A DNA stretch of 50,425 nucleotides from a virus: IMG/VR virus record IMGVR_UViG_3300023170_000043, positions 1 to 50,425 of that record; one strand, given 5' to 3'. A program made the translations under genes and the position numbers. Positions 24,971 through 32,408 of the stretch are shown piece after piece (within the stretch, counting starts at the first letter, position 1; each line of letters begins with the position of its first letter). Below the pieces are notes generated by a model, which was not told the DNA's origin, ran no database searches, and saw only the letters and a program-made list of their open reading frames with translations.

Positions 24971-25378
24971 ATGCAAAATGACACTATTGAACTAAAAGAT
25001 GGCCTGACCCCTTGGGGTCATAGTGACTACGAATTCTTAATTCAGAACAACATGAGTGAAAACATTATTATTCCCAATTCTCCAGCAAACCCCTGGAAGT
25101 ACAATGAAGAAGACATTGTAAGAGAACTTCTTGAGTATATCCGTGGTACTTATAATCAACATTACTCTGCTGGTGATGATCAAATTCAAACACTTGACTT
25201 AATCGAAGCTTGTGGTGATGGTGAGGCATTCTGTCGCAGTAATATTCTCAAATATGCTTCACGATATGATAAGAAAGGTACTGCCCGTCGTGATATTATG
25301 AAGATCATGCACTATGCAGTTCTCCTTATGAACTTTAACGACAAAAACGCCCAACGAGAAACCTACCCCCACCGATGA
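24971..25378 (+). CDS. DUF3310 protein
   Basis: 135 aa. The C-terminal 80 residues (YNQHYSAGDDQIQTLDLIEACG, FCRSNILKYASRYDKKG, DIMKIMHYAVLL) are the DUF3310 pattern, common in phages and sometimes labelled a nucleotide-kinase-related protein without firm evidence. The N-terminal 55 residues are unrelated. It ends inside the first codons of the upstream-most clamp start (ATGA), linking it to the replisome operon. Precise function unknown. Confidence 0.75.
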   Translation: MQNDTIELKDGLTPWGHSDYEFLIQNNMSENIIIPNSPANPWKYNEEDIVRELLEYIRGTYNQHYSAGDDQIQTLDLIEACGDGEAFCRSNILKYASRYDKKGTARRDIMKIMHYAVLLMNFNDKNAQRETYPHR

Positions 25379-25395
25379 AACTCCAAGAAAAAAAC

Positions 25396-26064
25396 ATGCA
25401 ACTCTCTCAAAAGACTCTTTCTCTTCTTAAGAACTTCTCTGGCATCAACCAGTCTATTCTCTTCAAGGAAGGTAACAAACTCCGCACCATCAGTGTGATG
25501 AAGAACATCCTTGCAGAAGTGCAGGTTGATGAGGAGTTTGAACGTGATTTTGGTATCTACGATCTGAATCAGTTCCTGAACGCAATGTCCTTGTATCAGG
25601 ATCCTCAATTGGATTTCAAGAACGATAGTTATGTGACTATCCGCGAAGGTAAGTCTCGCTCTAAGTACTTCTTTGCAGATCCTGCAGTGATCGTGACTCC
25701 TCCCGATAAGTCTATCACTCTTCCCTCTGAGGATGTTTGTTTTGAACTGAATACTCAACAGTTGGATAAACTTCTCAAGGCTGCTGCAGTTTATGGTGTT
25801 CCTGACCTTTCTGTGGTTGGTGAAGCTGGTGTGGTGAAACTGGTTGTCCGCGACAAGAAGAATGAAACTTCTAACGAGTATTCTCTGGTTGTCGGTGAGA
25901 CCACTGGAACTTTCACCCTTAACTTCAAGGTGGAGAATATCAAGATCCTCCCTGGTTCTTATGAAGTGGTGATCTCTCGTAAACTTTTGTCTCGTTTCCA
26001 ATCCGAAGACAAGAATCTGACCTATTATATTGCTCTGGAGCCTGATTCTACTTACGAAGAGTAA
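25396..26064 (+). CDS. gp45: Sliding clamp gp45
   Basis: Trimeric DNA polymerase clamp and, in T4, the mobile activator of late transcription through gp55 and gp33. 222 aa from ATG 25396 (T4: 228). The N-terminus MQLSQKTLSLLKNFSGIN aligns with the T4 start MKLSKDTTALLKNFATIN, so I prefer this start. An in-frame ATG at 25375 that overlaps the previous stop would add seven residues. The segment ISVMKNILAEVQVDEEF and IYDLNQFLNAMSLY follow as in the family. Next gene begins five bases later. Confidence 0.95.
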   Translation: MQLSQKTLSLLKNFSGINQSILFKEGNKLRTISVMKNILAEVQVDEEFERDFGIYDLNQFLNAMSLYQDPQLDFKNDSYVTIREGKSRSKYFFADPAVIVTPPDKSITLPSEDVCFELNTQQLDKLLKAAAVYGVPDLSVVGEAGVVKLVVRDKKNETSNEYSLVVGETTGTFTLNFKVENIKILPGSYEVVISRKLLSRFQSEDKNLTYYIALEPDSTYEE

Positions 26065-26068
26065 TTTT

Positions 26069-26287
26069 ATGAATGCAAACCAATTGCGAGTTTTGGGAAG
26101 TCTTTGCTTAATTGTGGGGTACTTCCTTATTTTATATGTTTCTGTTTATTGGGGATGTTGGATTCGTTTAATTGGTAATCTTGCAATGCTTCCATTTGCA
26201 ATCAAGATTCGAACTTGGGACATTGTTGGACTTGAAACATTCTTCTCTGCAATAGATGCATCTAAAATTATTCAACTTTCATTATGA
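26069..26287 (+). CDS. Small two-helix membrane protein
   Basis: 72 aa from ATG 26069 with GAAGAG upstream. Two hydrophobic segments, about 8-27 (LGSLCLIVGYFLILYVSVYW) and 32-45 (LIGNLAMLPFAIKI), joined by a short turn. No family recognised with certainty. It is tightly placed in the clamp operon and overlaps the next gene (ATGA). A membrane-located role early in infection can be inferred, but nothing more. Confidence 0.75.
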   Translation: MNANQLRVLGSLCLIVGYFLILYVSVYWGCWIRLIGNLAMLPFAIKIRTWDIVGLETFFSAIDASKIIQLSL

Positions 26288-26739
26288 GAAACTGGAAAGA
26301 AACGTTTGAAAATCTGACCGAAGAAGATAAGGAAAAACTTTCCGTTCTTCGAGTTATGGAATGCACTAATGGTGTTATTCAATATGCTTTTAGGGATAAT
26401 GCAAGTTATGCTCTTTCAGTTGATGATACTCGAAGAGCAATGCAATTTAGTATGGGTTGCATTAAAAGAATGGAAATTCCACTGGGAGAAGAAATTATCA
26501 CTTTCGATGATCATCTAAAAGAAATTTTTGGTGAGATTCGTGATCTTTATGTGAGTGGTGCAAAAAATGGTGTTGAAGAAGATTTTCAAGAATTTATGAG
26601 AATCTCGATCATTATGTATAACGTTCTTGGAAAAGAAAGAATTGTTAATGCACAAAAACTTTTGTCTCAACACATTGAAGAGATCGCTCCAGATAAGTTA
26701 CAATGGGGTGTAGACTACATTCTTCAGTTTATTAGATGA
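26284..26739 (+). CDS. Hypothetical helical protein in the clamp operon
   Basis: 151 aa, mostly helical and acidic (MRNWKETFENLTEEDKEKLS, HLKEIFGEIRDLYVSGAKNG), no motifs recognised. Overlaps both neighbours by ATGA, so expressed with gp45 and the 26736 gene. It has no resemblance to gp62, which is found at 30494. Likely a conserved cyanophage hypothetical. Confidence 0.75.
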   Translation: MRNWKETFENLTEEDKEKLSVLRVMECTNGVIQYAFRDNASYALSVDDTRRAMQFSMGCIKRMEIPLGEEIITFDDHLKEIFGEIRDLYVSGAKNGVEEDFQEFMRISIIMYNVLGKERIVNAQKLLSQHIEEIAPDKLQWGVDYILQFIR

Positions 26740-27245
26740 ACATCTTTGTCACTGATCCGTTCCCTGCTGAAAGTGCAATCTGTCTTCCTGACAAACACAT
26801 TGTCAAGATGCCGCTTGAGTGTTGCCAAATGCTCAGCATTGTTGCTTCTCCTTGGTATCACAATTACGGCATTCTTCCCAAACAAGACGGCACTGCCTAC
26901 AAGACAGAGAGGGGAGCATTCCGCAACCATCCATGTACGAAGTGGGCGGCTGAGACGGTGGATAATGCCTATTGGCTCATCAAGTGGGGATTGAACTTGT
27001 GTTCTGAATACTCTCTGCGGTATAATAAAACTCACTCCTGTGAGGGGACATTGACTCATGCATACTACCTTTTTCCCAAAGGTAAGATCACCAATGTAAC
27101 TCCCTTCGCTCGTGCAATGTATGATGAGTTTAAGTATGATGATTCTATCGATACTTTTACTGCATACAAGAGGTACATTGCCTCAAAACCTTGGGTAAAA
27201 GATAATTACCTTCGAATGCCAAACCGAAAACCTGACTGGGTTTAA
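26736..27245 (+). CDS. Pyr_excise-type protein (pyrimidine-dimer glycosylase-like)
   Basis: 169 aa. Begins MNIFVTDPFPAESAICLPDKHIVKMPLECCQ..., with later HPCTKWAAETVDNAYWLIKWG and LCSEYSLRYNKTHSCEG. This is the pattern of a phage family commonly labelled pyrimidine dimer DNA glycosylase, named by remote similarity to T4 DenV, though the two conserved regions (DKHxxKM, HPCxxW) are not those of DenV. A DNA-repair role suits a sunlight-exposed marine phage but is not proven. ATGA overlap upstream; six bases from gene 44. Confidence 0.65.
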   Translation: MNIFVTDPFPAESAICLPDKHIVKMPLECCQMLSIVASPWYHNYGILPKQDGTAYKTERGAFRNHPCTKWAAETVDNAYWLIKWGLNLCSEYSLRYNKTHSCEGTLTHAYYLFPKGKITNVTPFARAMYDEFKYDDSIDTFTAYKRYIASKPWVKDNYLRMPNRKPDWV

Positions 27246-27251
27246 TTTATT

Positions 27252-28202
27252 ATGAACAACACTGATTTTCTTTGGGTTGAAAAGTATCGACCCAAGACTA
27301 TTGAAGAATGCGTTCTTCCAGACTCCGCAAAACAAATGTTTCGGGAGTTTCTAAATAAAAAAGAAATTCCAAACCTTCTTCTTTCTGGTCCTCCTGGTAT
27401 TGGTAAGACCACAGTTGCTAAGGCTCTTTGTAATCAACTTGGAGTAGATTATTATGTCATCAATGGATCCGATGAGGGTCGATTCCTGGACACGGTACGG
27501 AATCAAGCCAAAAACTTTGCTTCGACCGTCTCACTATCTGCAACTGACGCGAAGCACAAAGTCATCATTATTGACGAGGCTGATAACACGACCCACGACG
27601 TACAACTCCTCTTACGGGCGAATATTGAGGCGTTTTATAACAACTGTCGATTCATCTTCACTTGTAACTACAAAAATAAAATCATCGAACCACTTCACAG
27701 TCGATGTGCCGTTGTTGACTTCTCTATTAACGGAAAACAAAAACCAGCAATCGCTGCAAAGTTCTTCGGTCGTCTCCAAGAAATCTTGGGTACAGAAGGT
27801 ATTGAATTTGATAACAAGGTCCTGGTAGAACTTATTAATAAACACTTCCCAGATTGGCGTCGTGTTCTGAATGAGTGTCAACGATACTCTGCAGGCGGTA
27901 AGATTGATTCTGCAATTCTAGCTGAATTTTCTGATGTTAATGTCAATGCATTGGTTAAAAACCTTAAGGAAAAGAACTTCCCTGAAGTACGCAAGTGGGT
28001 CGTTAATAATTTGGATAATGATTCTGGTGTACTTTTGCGTCGCGTTTATGACGCTTGTTACGAATCCCTTGTCGCTAGTTCTATTCCTGCCGCTGTTCTT
28101 ATTATTGCTAAGTATCAGTATCAGATTGCCTTCGTTGCCGATCAAGAAATTAATCTTTTGGCGGCGTTAACCGAAATTATGGTGGAGTGTGATTTTAAAT
28201 GA
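27252..28202 (+). CDS. gp44: Clamp loader large subunit gp44
   Basis: AAA+ ATPase that with gp62 opens gp45 and loads it at primer ends. 316 aa (T4: 319). VEKYRPKTIEECVLP is the typical start; Walker A GPPGIGKT (46-53), Walker B VIIIDEAD (104-111), sensor-1 FIFTCNYKNKI, and SRC arginine finger in LHSRCAVVDF. The stop overlaps a 56-aa ORF. In T4 gene 62 follows directly; here it is displaced by five ORFs. Confidence 0.97.
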   Translation: MNNTDFLWVEKYRPKTIEECVLPDSAKQMFREFLNKKEIPNLLLSGPPGIGKTTVAKALCNQLGVDYYVINGSDEGRFLDTVRNQAKNFASTVSLSATDAKHKVIIIDEADNTTHDVQLLLRANIEAFYNNCRFIFTCNYKNKIIEPLHSRCAVVDFSINGKQKPAIAAKFFGRLQEILGTEGIEFDNKVLVELINKHFPDWRRVLNECQRYSAGGKIDSAILAEFSDVNVNALVKNLKEKNFPEVRKWVVNNLDNDSGVLLRRVYDACYESLVASSIPAAVLIIAKYQYQIAFVADQEINLLAALTEIMVECDFK

Positions 28203-28369
28203 ATAAGACCGAATACTTTGCTCTGGATCTTGAGAAGTTCAAGGAAAATCCAGAAGAAAACATTCTTAAAATTCTCGAAGCATTGCAACTATCTTTTTCT
28301 GAAAATGCAGTCAACTTCGGTAAACTCCAACCTATGTTGGACATGTCAACCCCTTTAACTTTTGATTAA
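28199..28369 (+). CDS. 56-aa acidic helical protein after gp44
   Basis: ATG 28199 overlaps the gp44 stop (ATGA). Sequence starts MNKTEYFALDLEKFKENPE and ends MLDMSTPLTFD; one or two helices. No family recognised. It occupies the T4 position of gene 62, but true gp62 lies at 30494. Its stop is two bases before the next ATG. Confidence 0.65.
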   Translation: MNKTEYFALDLEKFKENPEENILKILEALQLSFSENAVNFGKLQPMLDMSTPLTFD

Positions 28370-28371
28370 TA

Positions 28372-28671
28372 ATGATTGAAGTAAAACTATTTCGTATTGC
28401 AACGGGCGAAGAAGTCATTGCAGAACTTATTTCTGAAGATGATAACTTCGTTACTCTGAAGAATGGACTGGTAGTTCTTCCAAGTCCTGATGGTAGGGTT
28501 GGATTTGCTCCATGGGCTTCAGTGATTGATAGGTCAATTCCAGAGTTGTGTATCGCTAAAACTCATATCATCTATGTTGCAGAAGTTGATCCTGCAGTTA
28601 AAACCAAATACAATGAAGTTTATGGTGGAAGTACAATTGTTACTCCAGAAGCAAAGAAACTGATTCTTTAA
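28372..28671 (+). CDS. Sm-like small protein (paralogue 2 of 4)
   Basis: 99 aa. Shows ATGEEVIAELISED, LKNGLVVLPS, GFAPWASVIDR, IAKTHIIYVAEVDPAVKTKYNE, the same order of motifs (SGE-VI, L-NP, PW, V-DP-Y) as the other three Sm-like genes. Predicted all-beta barrel of about 75 residues with a short tail. In the clamp-loader operon, two bases after the previous stop. RNA binding is inferred from fold type only. Confidence 0.6.
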   Translation: MIEVKLFRIATGEEVIAELISEDDNFVTLKNGLVVLPSPDGRVGFAPWASVIDRSIPELCIAKTHIIYVAEVDPAVKTKYNEVYGGSTIVTPEAKKLIL

Positions 28672-28672
28672 A

Positions 28673-29197
28673 ATGACGGACATCATTACCAAAACTGATA
28701 TTAGAAACTTTGGATCCTACTCCGATAGGGGGGATTCCTTTGACGATGGGAAAGAAATATCTATTATTTCTGAGTTCCTTAAGTCTCATTCCGAAACTTC
28801 TGATCGAATTATAGAAAAACCATATGGAAAGTATGGGGTCGATCTTGGTGTTTTTGATGAGATGGTAAAATTGAAATATGCTGTAGATGTTGAAAGGTGG
28901 TCTCAATGGAACACTGATTGGCCTAGTAACTACAGATATATTTCTTTCTTGCAGAGAAAAGAGAAGTTTTTAAAACATAATCAGTTTGTAATGATATTTT
29001 TTAATTATAGTCTTACTAAATTCATTCGAATTAGGAAAGATGATATTTTGAAGTACCCTCCTGTTGATAGATATACTAAAGGTAAAATTGATTCTGTTAG
29101 GAAAATTCCATTTGAATGTGGTAAACTGTATGGTACTGGATTTACTGAGAGGGAAAAATCCATTTTTGAATATGAAGTTTGTGATCTTAAGATATGA
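28673..29197 (+). CDS. Predicted nuclease-like protein of replication cluster
   Basis: 174 aa. The segment YGKYGVDLGVFDEMVKLKYAVDVERWSQWN (about residues 50-79) has the D...(D/E)xE-like spacing of phage PD-(D/E)xK enzymes: Asp in GVDLG, Asp-Val-Glu about 16 residues on, followed by basic residues (RKEKFLKHN). The remainder, FVMIFFNYSLTKFIRIRKDD, looks like core strands of the same fold. A restriction- or Holliday-resolving-type nuclease is possible. The call is tentative. Overlaps the next gene by ATGA. Confidence 0.5.
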   Translation: MTDIITKTDIRNFGSYSDRGDSFDDGKEISIISEFLKSHSETSDRIIEKPYGKYGVDLGVFDEMVKLKYAVDVERWSQWNTDWPSNYRYISFLQRKEKFLKHNQFVMIFFNYSLTKFIRIRKDDILKYPPVDRYTKGKIDSVRKIPFECGKLYGTGFTEREKSIFEYEVCDLKI

Positions 29198-30315
29198 ATT
29201 TAAGTGAAATTGATGCAGTATATGCAGCAGACAAATTCATTGATTACTTCTCTAATATGGGACGTATCGATGAATACTTGCGTAATGTTAAACTTGACCG
29301 AATGAGTCAGATGCAAACGTCTCTTCTGGGTATGGGCCCTGAAGATGACATGTTTGATGCATTCGACATGCACCCTGAAGATATGGACATCAAAGTGTAT
29401 ACCGCTGGTGTCAAGGGTGGATTTAGTAACGAATACTTTAGTGAGAGACTGCAGATTACTACGTCTCACGCTATTGAAGACTCCATTCCTGGGAAGTCCT
29501 TGAAGTGGATTGTCAAAGAAATGAACACGAACAAAATCCTTGGATTCTGTCGTTTCGGTTCTCCTACGATTAACTCTAAACCTCGTAATGATTGGTTGGG
29601 TCGGACTCCAGAATTGAGTCGGTTCAATCGTCATGCGATCATGGGATTCATTATTGTTCCCACTCAACCGTTCGGGTTTAACTGTCTTGGTGGTAAACTC
29701 CTGTCTCTTCTTTGTTGTTCACATACTGCTCGTGAGACATTAAATAGTAAGTATGATGCAGACATCTGTCTCTTTGAGACTACATCTCTGTACGGGTCTA
29801 CAAAGTCATCCTCTCAGTATGATGGACTCAAACCCTACATGAGGTATCGGGGACTCACTCAAAGTGATTTTACTCCTCTTCTGCATGACGATATCTTCCA
29901 GGAGTTGAACAAATGGTTTATAGCACGCAACGGGAACAAGAGTCTGGTGAAGGAGGACGCATCGAGTCGCAAACTCAAGACTCAACAAAAGATGATCTCT
30001 CTGATCAAGAAAAACTTACCTTCTCAAAAGGCTGTGGAGTTCCAGACTGCGATTGTAAGTGCAAAAAATCTGACTGAACAGAAACGTTTCTATATGTCTG
30101 ATTATGGTTTCGAGAATGCACGGGAAGTGATTCTTGGTGAACAGGATGTTCTTCGCACTGGTCAAAACTATGACAAGTTCCATATGGAGAATCTGATCCA
30201 GTGGTGGAAAAAGAAAGCTTCTAACCGATATGAAAAACTGAAGTCTGAAGGTAGACTTCGCACCAAGGTTGAGACTTGGAATTCAAACCCAGATGAAATT
30301 GATATTATTCGATAA
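29194..30315 (+). CDS. DUF4338-like protein
   Basis: 373 aa. After an N-terminal helical region of about 60 residues comes a conserved core: SLKWIVKEMNTNKILGFCRFG, NDWLGRTPELSRFNRHAIMGF, IIVPTQPFGFNCLGGKLLSLL and FETTSLYGSTKSSSQYDGLK. The order (strand with own-domain marker, NRH, VPxQ, GGKLL, ETxxLYG) resembles DUF4338, the domain of DruA in the Druantia defence system. Function in phages is unknown. It is embedded in the replisome operon, with a basic C-terminal helix (WWKKKASNRYEKLKSEGRLR). The family link comes from memory of motif layout and needs a profile search. Confidence 0.5.
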   Translation: MNLSEIDAVYAADKFIDYFSNMGRIDEYLRNVKLDRMSQMQTSLLGMGPEDDMFDAFDMHPEDMDIKVYTAGVKGGFSNEYFSERLQITTSHAIEDSIPGKSLKWIVKEMNTNKILGFCRFGSPTINSKPRNDWLGRTPELSRFNRHAIMGFIIVPTQPFGFNCLGGKLLSLLCCSHTARETLNSKYDADICLFETTSLYGSTKSSSQYDGLKPYMRYRGLTQSDFTPLLHDDIFQELNKWFIARNGNKSLVKEDASSRKLKTQQKMISLIKKNLPSQKAVEFQTAIVSAKNLTEQKRFYMSDYGFENAREVILGEQDVLRTGQNYDKFHMENLIQWWKKKASNRYEKLKSEGRLRTKVETWNSNPDEIDIIR

Positions 30316-30503
30316 TGGGTCCAAAATTAATTAAATTCAATAAACAGAAAATCGGTAAGAAAACAATTGATATTGCCGTATGGAGACACCCAAAGGGTTG
30401 GACTCAAGAAGAAGTTGATGTGTGTACCAAATATTATCAACTCCAGGCAAAAAAATTTGGTATGAGTATTGAACATTACATGAGAGAATTTCAATGGAAT
30501 TGA
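30315..30503 (+). CDS. 62-aa hypothetical protein
   Basis: ATG 30315 shares one base with the previous stop (TAATG), and the end overlaps gene 62. Basic N-terminus (LIKFNKQKIGKKTIDIAVWR) then a helical part ending IEHYMREFQWN. No family recognised. Confidence 0.65.
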   Translation: MGPKLIKFNKQKIGKKTIDIAVWRHPKGWTQEEVDVCTKYYQLQAKKFGMSIEHYMREFQWN

Positions 30504-30874
30504 AGGACTGGTTAAACTCGATCAATCAGACGAAAAAGAATTTGATTGATGAAGATCATTCACTTGAGAAGGGATATCCCCCTTTTATTATTAATAAGTG
30601 TCTCTCTGGTTTTGTTGATACAATTATGTTTGCAAATGAGATGAACCTCAATCATCAGTTGCCATCAAAACTACAATATGATTTTTTACTAAATACCATC
30701 AGGAAACGGAAAAGATTTTCTCCGTGGCTTAAAAAAGAGAAAATTCAAGATCTTGATGCAGTAAAATCGTACTATGGTTATAGTAATGAAAAGGCTCAAC
30801 AAGCGATGAAGATTCTAACTAAAGATCAAATTAATCATATCAAATCGAAACTTGATGTTGGAGGCAAAAGATGA
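30494..30874 (+). CDS. gp62: Clamp loader small subunit gp62
   Basis: 126 aa (T4: 187), short as in cyanophages. The recognised pattern is YPPFIINKCLSGFVDTIMFANEMN, LPSKLQYDFLLNTIRKRKRFS and YYGYSNEKAQQAMKIL. It completes the gp44/gp62 clamp loader. The end overlaps regA by ATGA, so the 62-regA order is as in T4. Confidence 0.9.
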   Translation: MELKDWLNSINQTKKNLIDEDHSLEKGYPPFIINKCLSGFVDTIMFANEMNLNHQLPSKLQYDFLLNTIRKRKRFSPWLKKEKIQDLDAVKSYYGYSNEKAQQAMKILTKDQINHIKSKLDVGGKR

Positions 30875-31305
30875 GTACCTTCGTTGAACCTGAAGTCAGT
30901 TGGTCACAAGATCAAATGGTTGAAGTAGTTCTGAATGAACCCGATGATTTTTTAAAAGTTCGTGAAACTTTGACTCGTATTGGTGTTGCTTCTAGGAAAG
31001 AGAAGAAAATATATCAGTCTTGTCATATTCTTCATAAACAAGGACGTTATTACATTGTCCACTTTAAAGAGTTGTTTGCTCTTGACGGTAAACACGCAAA
31101 TCTTACAGTGAATGATGTTCAAAGACGCAATAGAATTATTAACCTAATTTCCGATTGGGGTTTGGTTTCGGTAGTCAAACCAGAATCTATTACTGATGTT
31201 GCTCCTCTGAATCAAATTAAAGTTCTTTCTTATAAGGATAAGGGCGATTGGGTTCTTGAGAGTAAGTATAACATTGGTAAGAAGAAGAAACCAGAAGCAC
31301 AATAA
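30871..31305 (+). CDS. regA: Translational repressor RegA
   Basis: RNA-binding repressor that blocks ribosome sites of early mRNAs. 144 aa (T4: 122). Clear core DFLKVRETLTRIGVASRKEKKIYQSCHILHKQG (about residues 28-60), then YYIVHFKELFALDG and NRIINLISDWGLV. A 20-residue basic tail (NIGKKKKPEAQ) is extra. Its stop overlaps a late-type AATAAATA element. Confidence 0.96.
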   Translation: MSTFVEPEVSWSQDQMVEVVLNEPDDFLKVRETLTRIGVASRKEKKIYQSCHILHKQGRYYIVHFKELFALDGKHANLTVNDVQRRNRIINLISDWGLVSVVKPESITDVAPLNQIKVLSYKDKGDWVLESKYNIGKKKKPEAQ

Positions 31306-31308
31306 ATA
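31301..31308 (+). promoter_or_regulatory. Late-type element (AATAAATA) after regA
   Basis: AATAAATA overlapping the regA stop (31303-31305). The next ORF starts 157 bases downstream, beyond a terminator, so its use is uncertain. Confidence 0.35.
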
Positions 31309-31355
31309 GTACTGAGACCTTTCGTGCGGTCTCTACAAAAGTCGGAACACCCTAA

Positions 31356-31389
31356 AGAGAGGTACGGTTGTCACCCTACCTCTCTTTTT
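31356..31389 (+). terminator. Terminator between regA and hsp20, overlapping a promoter-like -35
   Basis: AGAGAGGTA / TACCTCTCT, 9 bp, 12-base loop, then a T run (TTTT). A smaller hairpin GAGACC / GGTCTC (31314-31333) precedes it. The loop and 3' arm contain TTGTCA (31368-31373), and TTTTAT lies 18 bases later, so the structure may both stop the regA transcript and start one for hsp20. A second -10-like TAGTAT lies at 31405-31410. The rest of this 159-base gap is leader. Confidence 0.75.
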
Positions 31390-31464
31390 CGTTTTATGGT
31401 TAAATAGTATTGTACGCCGAAAGGGTACACAAAACACAAACTCGCTTTTAAAGGAGCTACAATA

Positions 31465-31899
31465 ATGACTAACCTCACGAGGTATACTGCTGCCGATTTG
31501 TCCACACTTATGGACAGGATCACTAAGAACAGTATCGGTATGGACGAATACTTTGATCGTCTGTTTAATCTTCACGAAACTTCAACAAACTATCCTCCGT
31601 ATAATCTTGTTCAGGTAAATAATGTAGAATCGCACCTGGAAATCGCATTAGCAGGATTTAAGAAGGAGGAAGTTCATGCGTACACGGAGTATGGAAAACT
31701 TTTTGTCGAGGGACAAAAATCTGATACAGAATCGGACAGGACGTTTATCCACAAGGGCGTGGCTAGCAGAAGTTTTAAAAGAGCGTGGACTTTATCCGAC
31801 GACACCGAAGTACGAGACGTTACCTTCGAAGACGGACTCCTCAGAATCGTCCTCGGAAAAATAGTTCCAGAACATCACGCTCGTAAAGATTATCTTTAA
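31465..31899 (+). CDS. hsp20: Small heat shock protein Hsp20
   Basis: ATP-independent holdase chaperone, 144 aa, a common accessory gene of cyanomyoviruses. Alpha-crystallin domain about residues 45-135: PPYNLVQVNNVESHLEIALAGF, VEGQKS, and RSFKRAWTLSDDTEVRDVTFEDGLLRIVL. The usual C-terminal I-x-I is replaced by IVLGKIVPEH. Ribosome site AAAGGAGCT at 31449-31457. It has its own promoter region after a terminator, so it may be expressed independently of the replisome operon. Confidence 0.95.
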   Translation: MTNLTRYTAADLSTLMDRITKNSIGMDEYFDRLFNLHETSTNYPPYNLVQVNNVESHLEIALAGFKKEEVHAYTEYGKLFVEGQKSDTESDRTFIHKGVASRSFKRAWTLSDDTEVRDVTFEDGLLRIVLGKIVPEHHARKDYL

Positions 31900-31921
31900 A
31901 GCGAAACAGTTGAGTATAGAT

Positions 31922-31929
31922 TATAAATA
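31922..31929 (+). promoter_or_regulatory. Late-type element (TATAAATA) after hsp20
   Basis: Exact TATAAATA just after the hsp20 stop. A terminator follows within 32 bases, so a transcript from here would be very short unless the hairpin is read through. Confidence 0.4.
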
Positions 31930-31960
31930 AAACTGAATATCGTCGGCGCTACGCTGTACG

Positions 31961-32001
31961 GGGAGGTAACTGGCAAAATCCAGTTGACACCTCCCTTTTT
32001 T
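31961..32001 (+). terminator. Terminator after hsp20
   Basis: GGGAGGT and ACTGG on the 5' arm pair with CCAGT and ACCTCCC on the 3' arm (small internal bulge), loop of about six bases, then six T (31996-32001). The 3' arm contains the -35 hexamer of the next promoter. Confidence 0.85.
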
Positions 32002-32012
32002 CATGGTATCTT
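31984..32012 (+). promoter_or_regulatory. Sigma70-type promoter inside the hsp20 terminator
   Basis: -35 TTGACA (31984-31989, perfect), 17-base spacer, -10 TATCTT (32007-32012, 4 of 6). The -35 and spacer lie in the 3' arm and T run of the hsp20 terminator. It would drive the two Sm-like genes and gp43. A strong ribosome site AGGAGGTAAGGAG follows. Confidence 0.75.
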
Positions 32013-32033
32013 ATTAGGAGGTAAGGAGTAATT

Positions 32034-32408
32034 ATGGCTGTTCAGTTGGCACTTTTGAAGTCTGGAGAACAAGTAATCGCAGACATCATGGAACTTGTAG
32101 ATGAAAATAATAATCGCAAAGCTTATGTTTTTTCCAATCCATACATAGCTCGTCTTTTGACTTCTGAATTGTTAGTTGAAGGTAGTATTGATCAATTTAA
32201 TGAAGATGGGGAAGTGGAACATAAAGTTGCATTTAGTCCATGGATTATTCTATCTCATGATAAAAGAGTTGCTGTAGATCCAAGTTGGGTAGTTACTGTT
32301 GTTAATCCACACCCATGGATTAAATCATCATATGAAAATAAAATGAATGATTCTCTAGAAGAACAAAATATTAATTCTCAAATTTTAGTGGAGGAGTCGA
32401 ATGGATGA
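32034..32408 (+). CDS. Sm-like small protein (paralogue 3 of 4)
   Basis: 124 aa. LLKSGEQVIADIMELVD, FSNPYIARLL, FSPWIILSHDKRVAV and TVVNPHPWIKSSYENKM carry the family motifs in the usual order. An insertion about residues 48-68 (EGSIDQFNEDGEVEHK) lengthens a loop. The C-terminus is acidic. Lies just behind the TTGACA promoter with a strong ribosome site, and overlaps paralogue 4 by eight bases. Confidence 0.65.
   Translation: MAVQLALLKSGEQVIADIMELVDENNNRKAYVFSNPYIARLLTSELLVEGSIDQFNEDGEVEHKVAFSPWIILSHDKRVAVDPSWVVTVVNPHPWIKSSYENKMNDSLEEQNINSQILVEESNG

Noticed and set aside
28199-28369. Gene 62 at its T4 position right after gene 44
   Set aside because: The 56-aa product has no gp62 features; true gp62 motifs are in the product starting at 30494.
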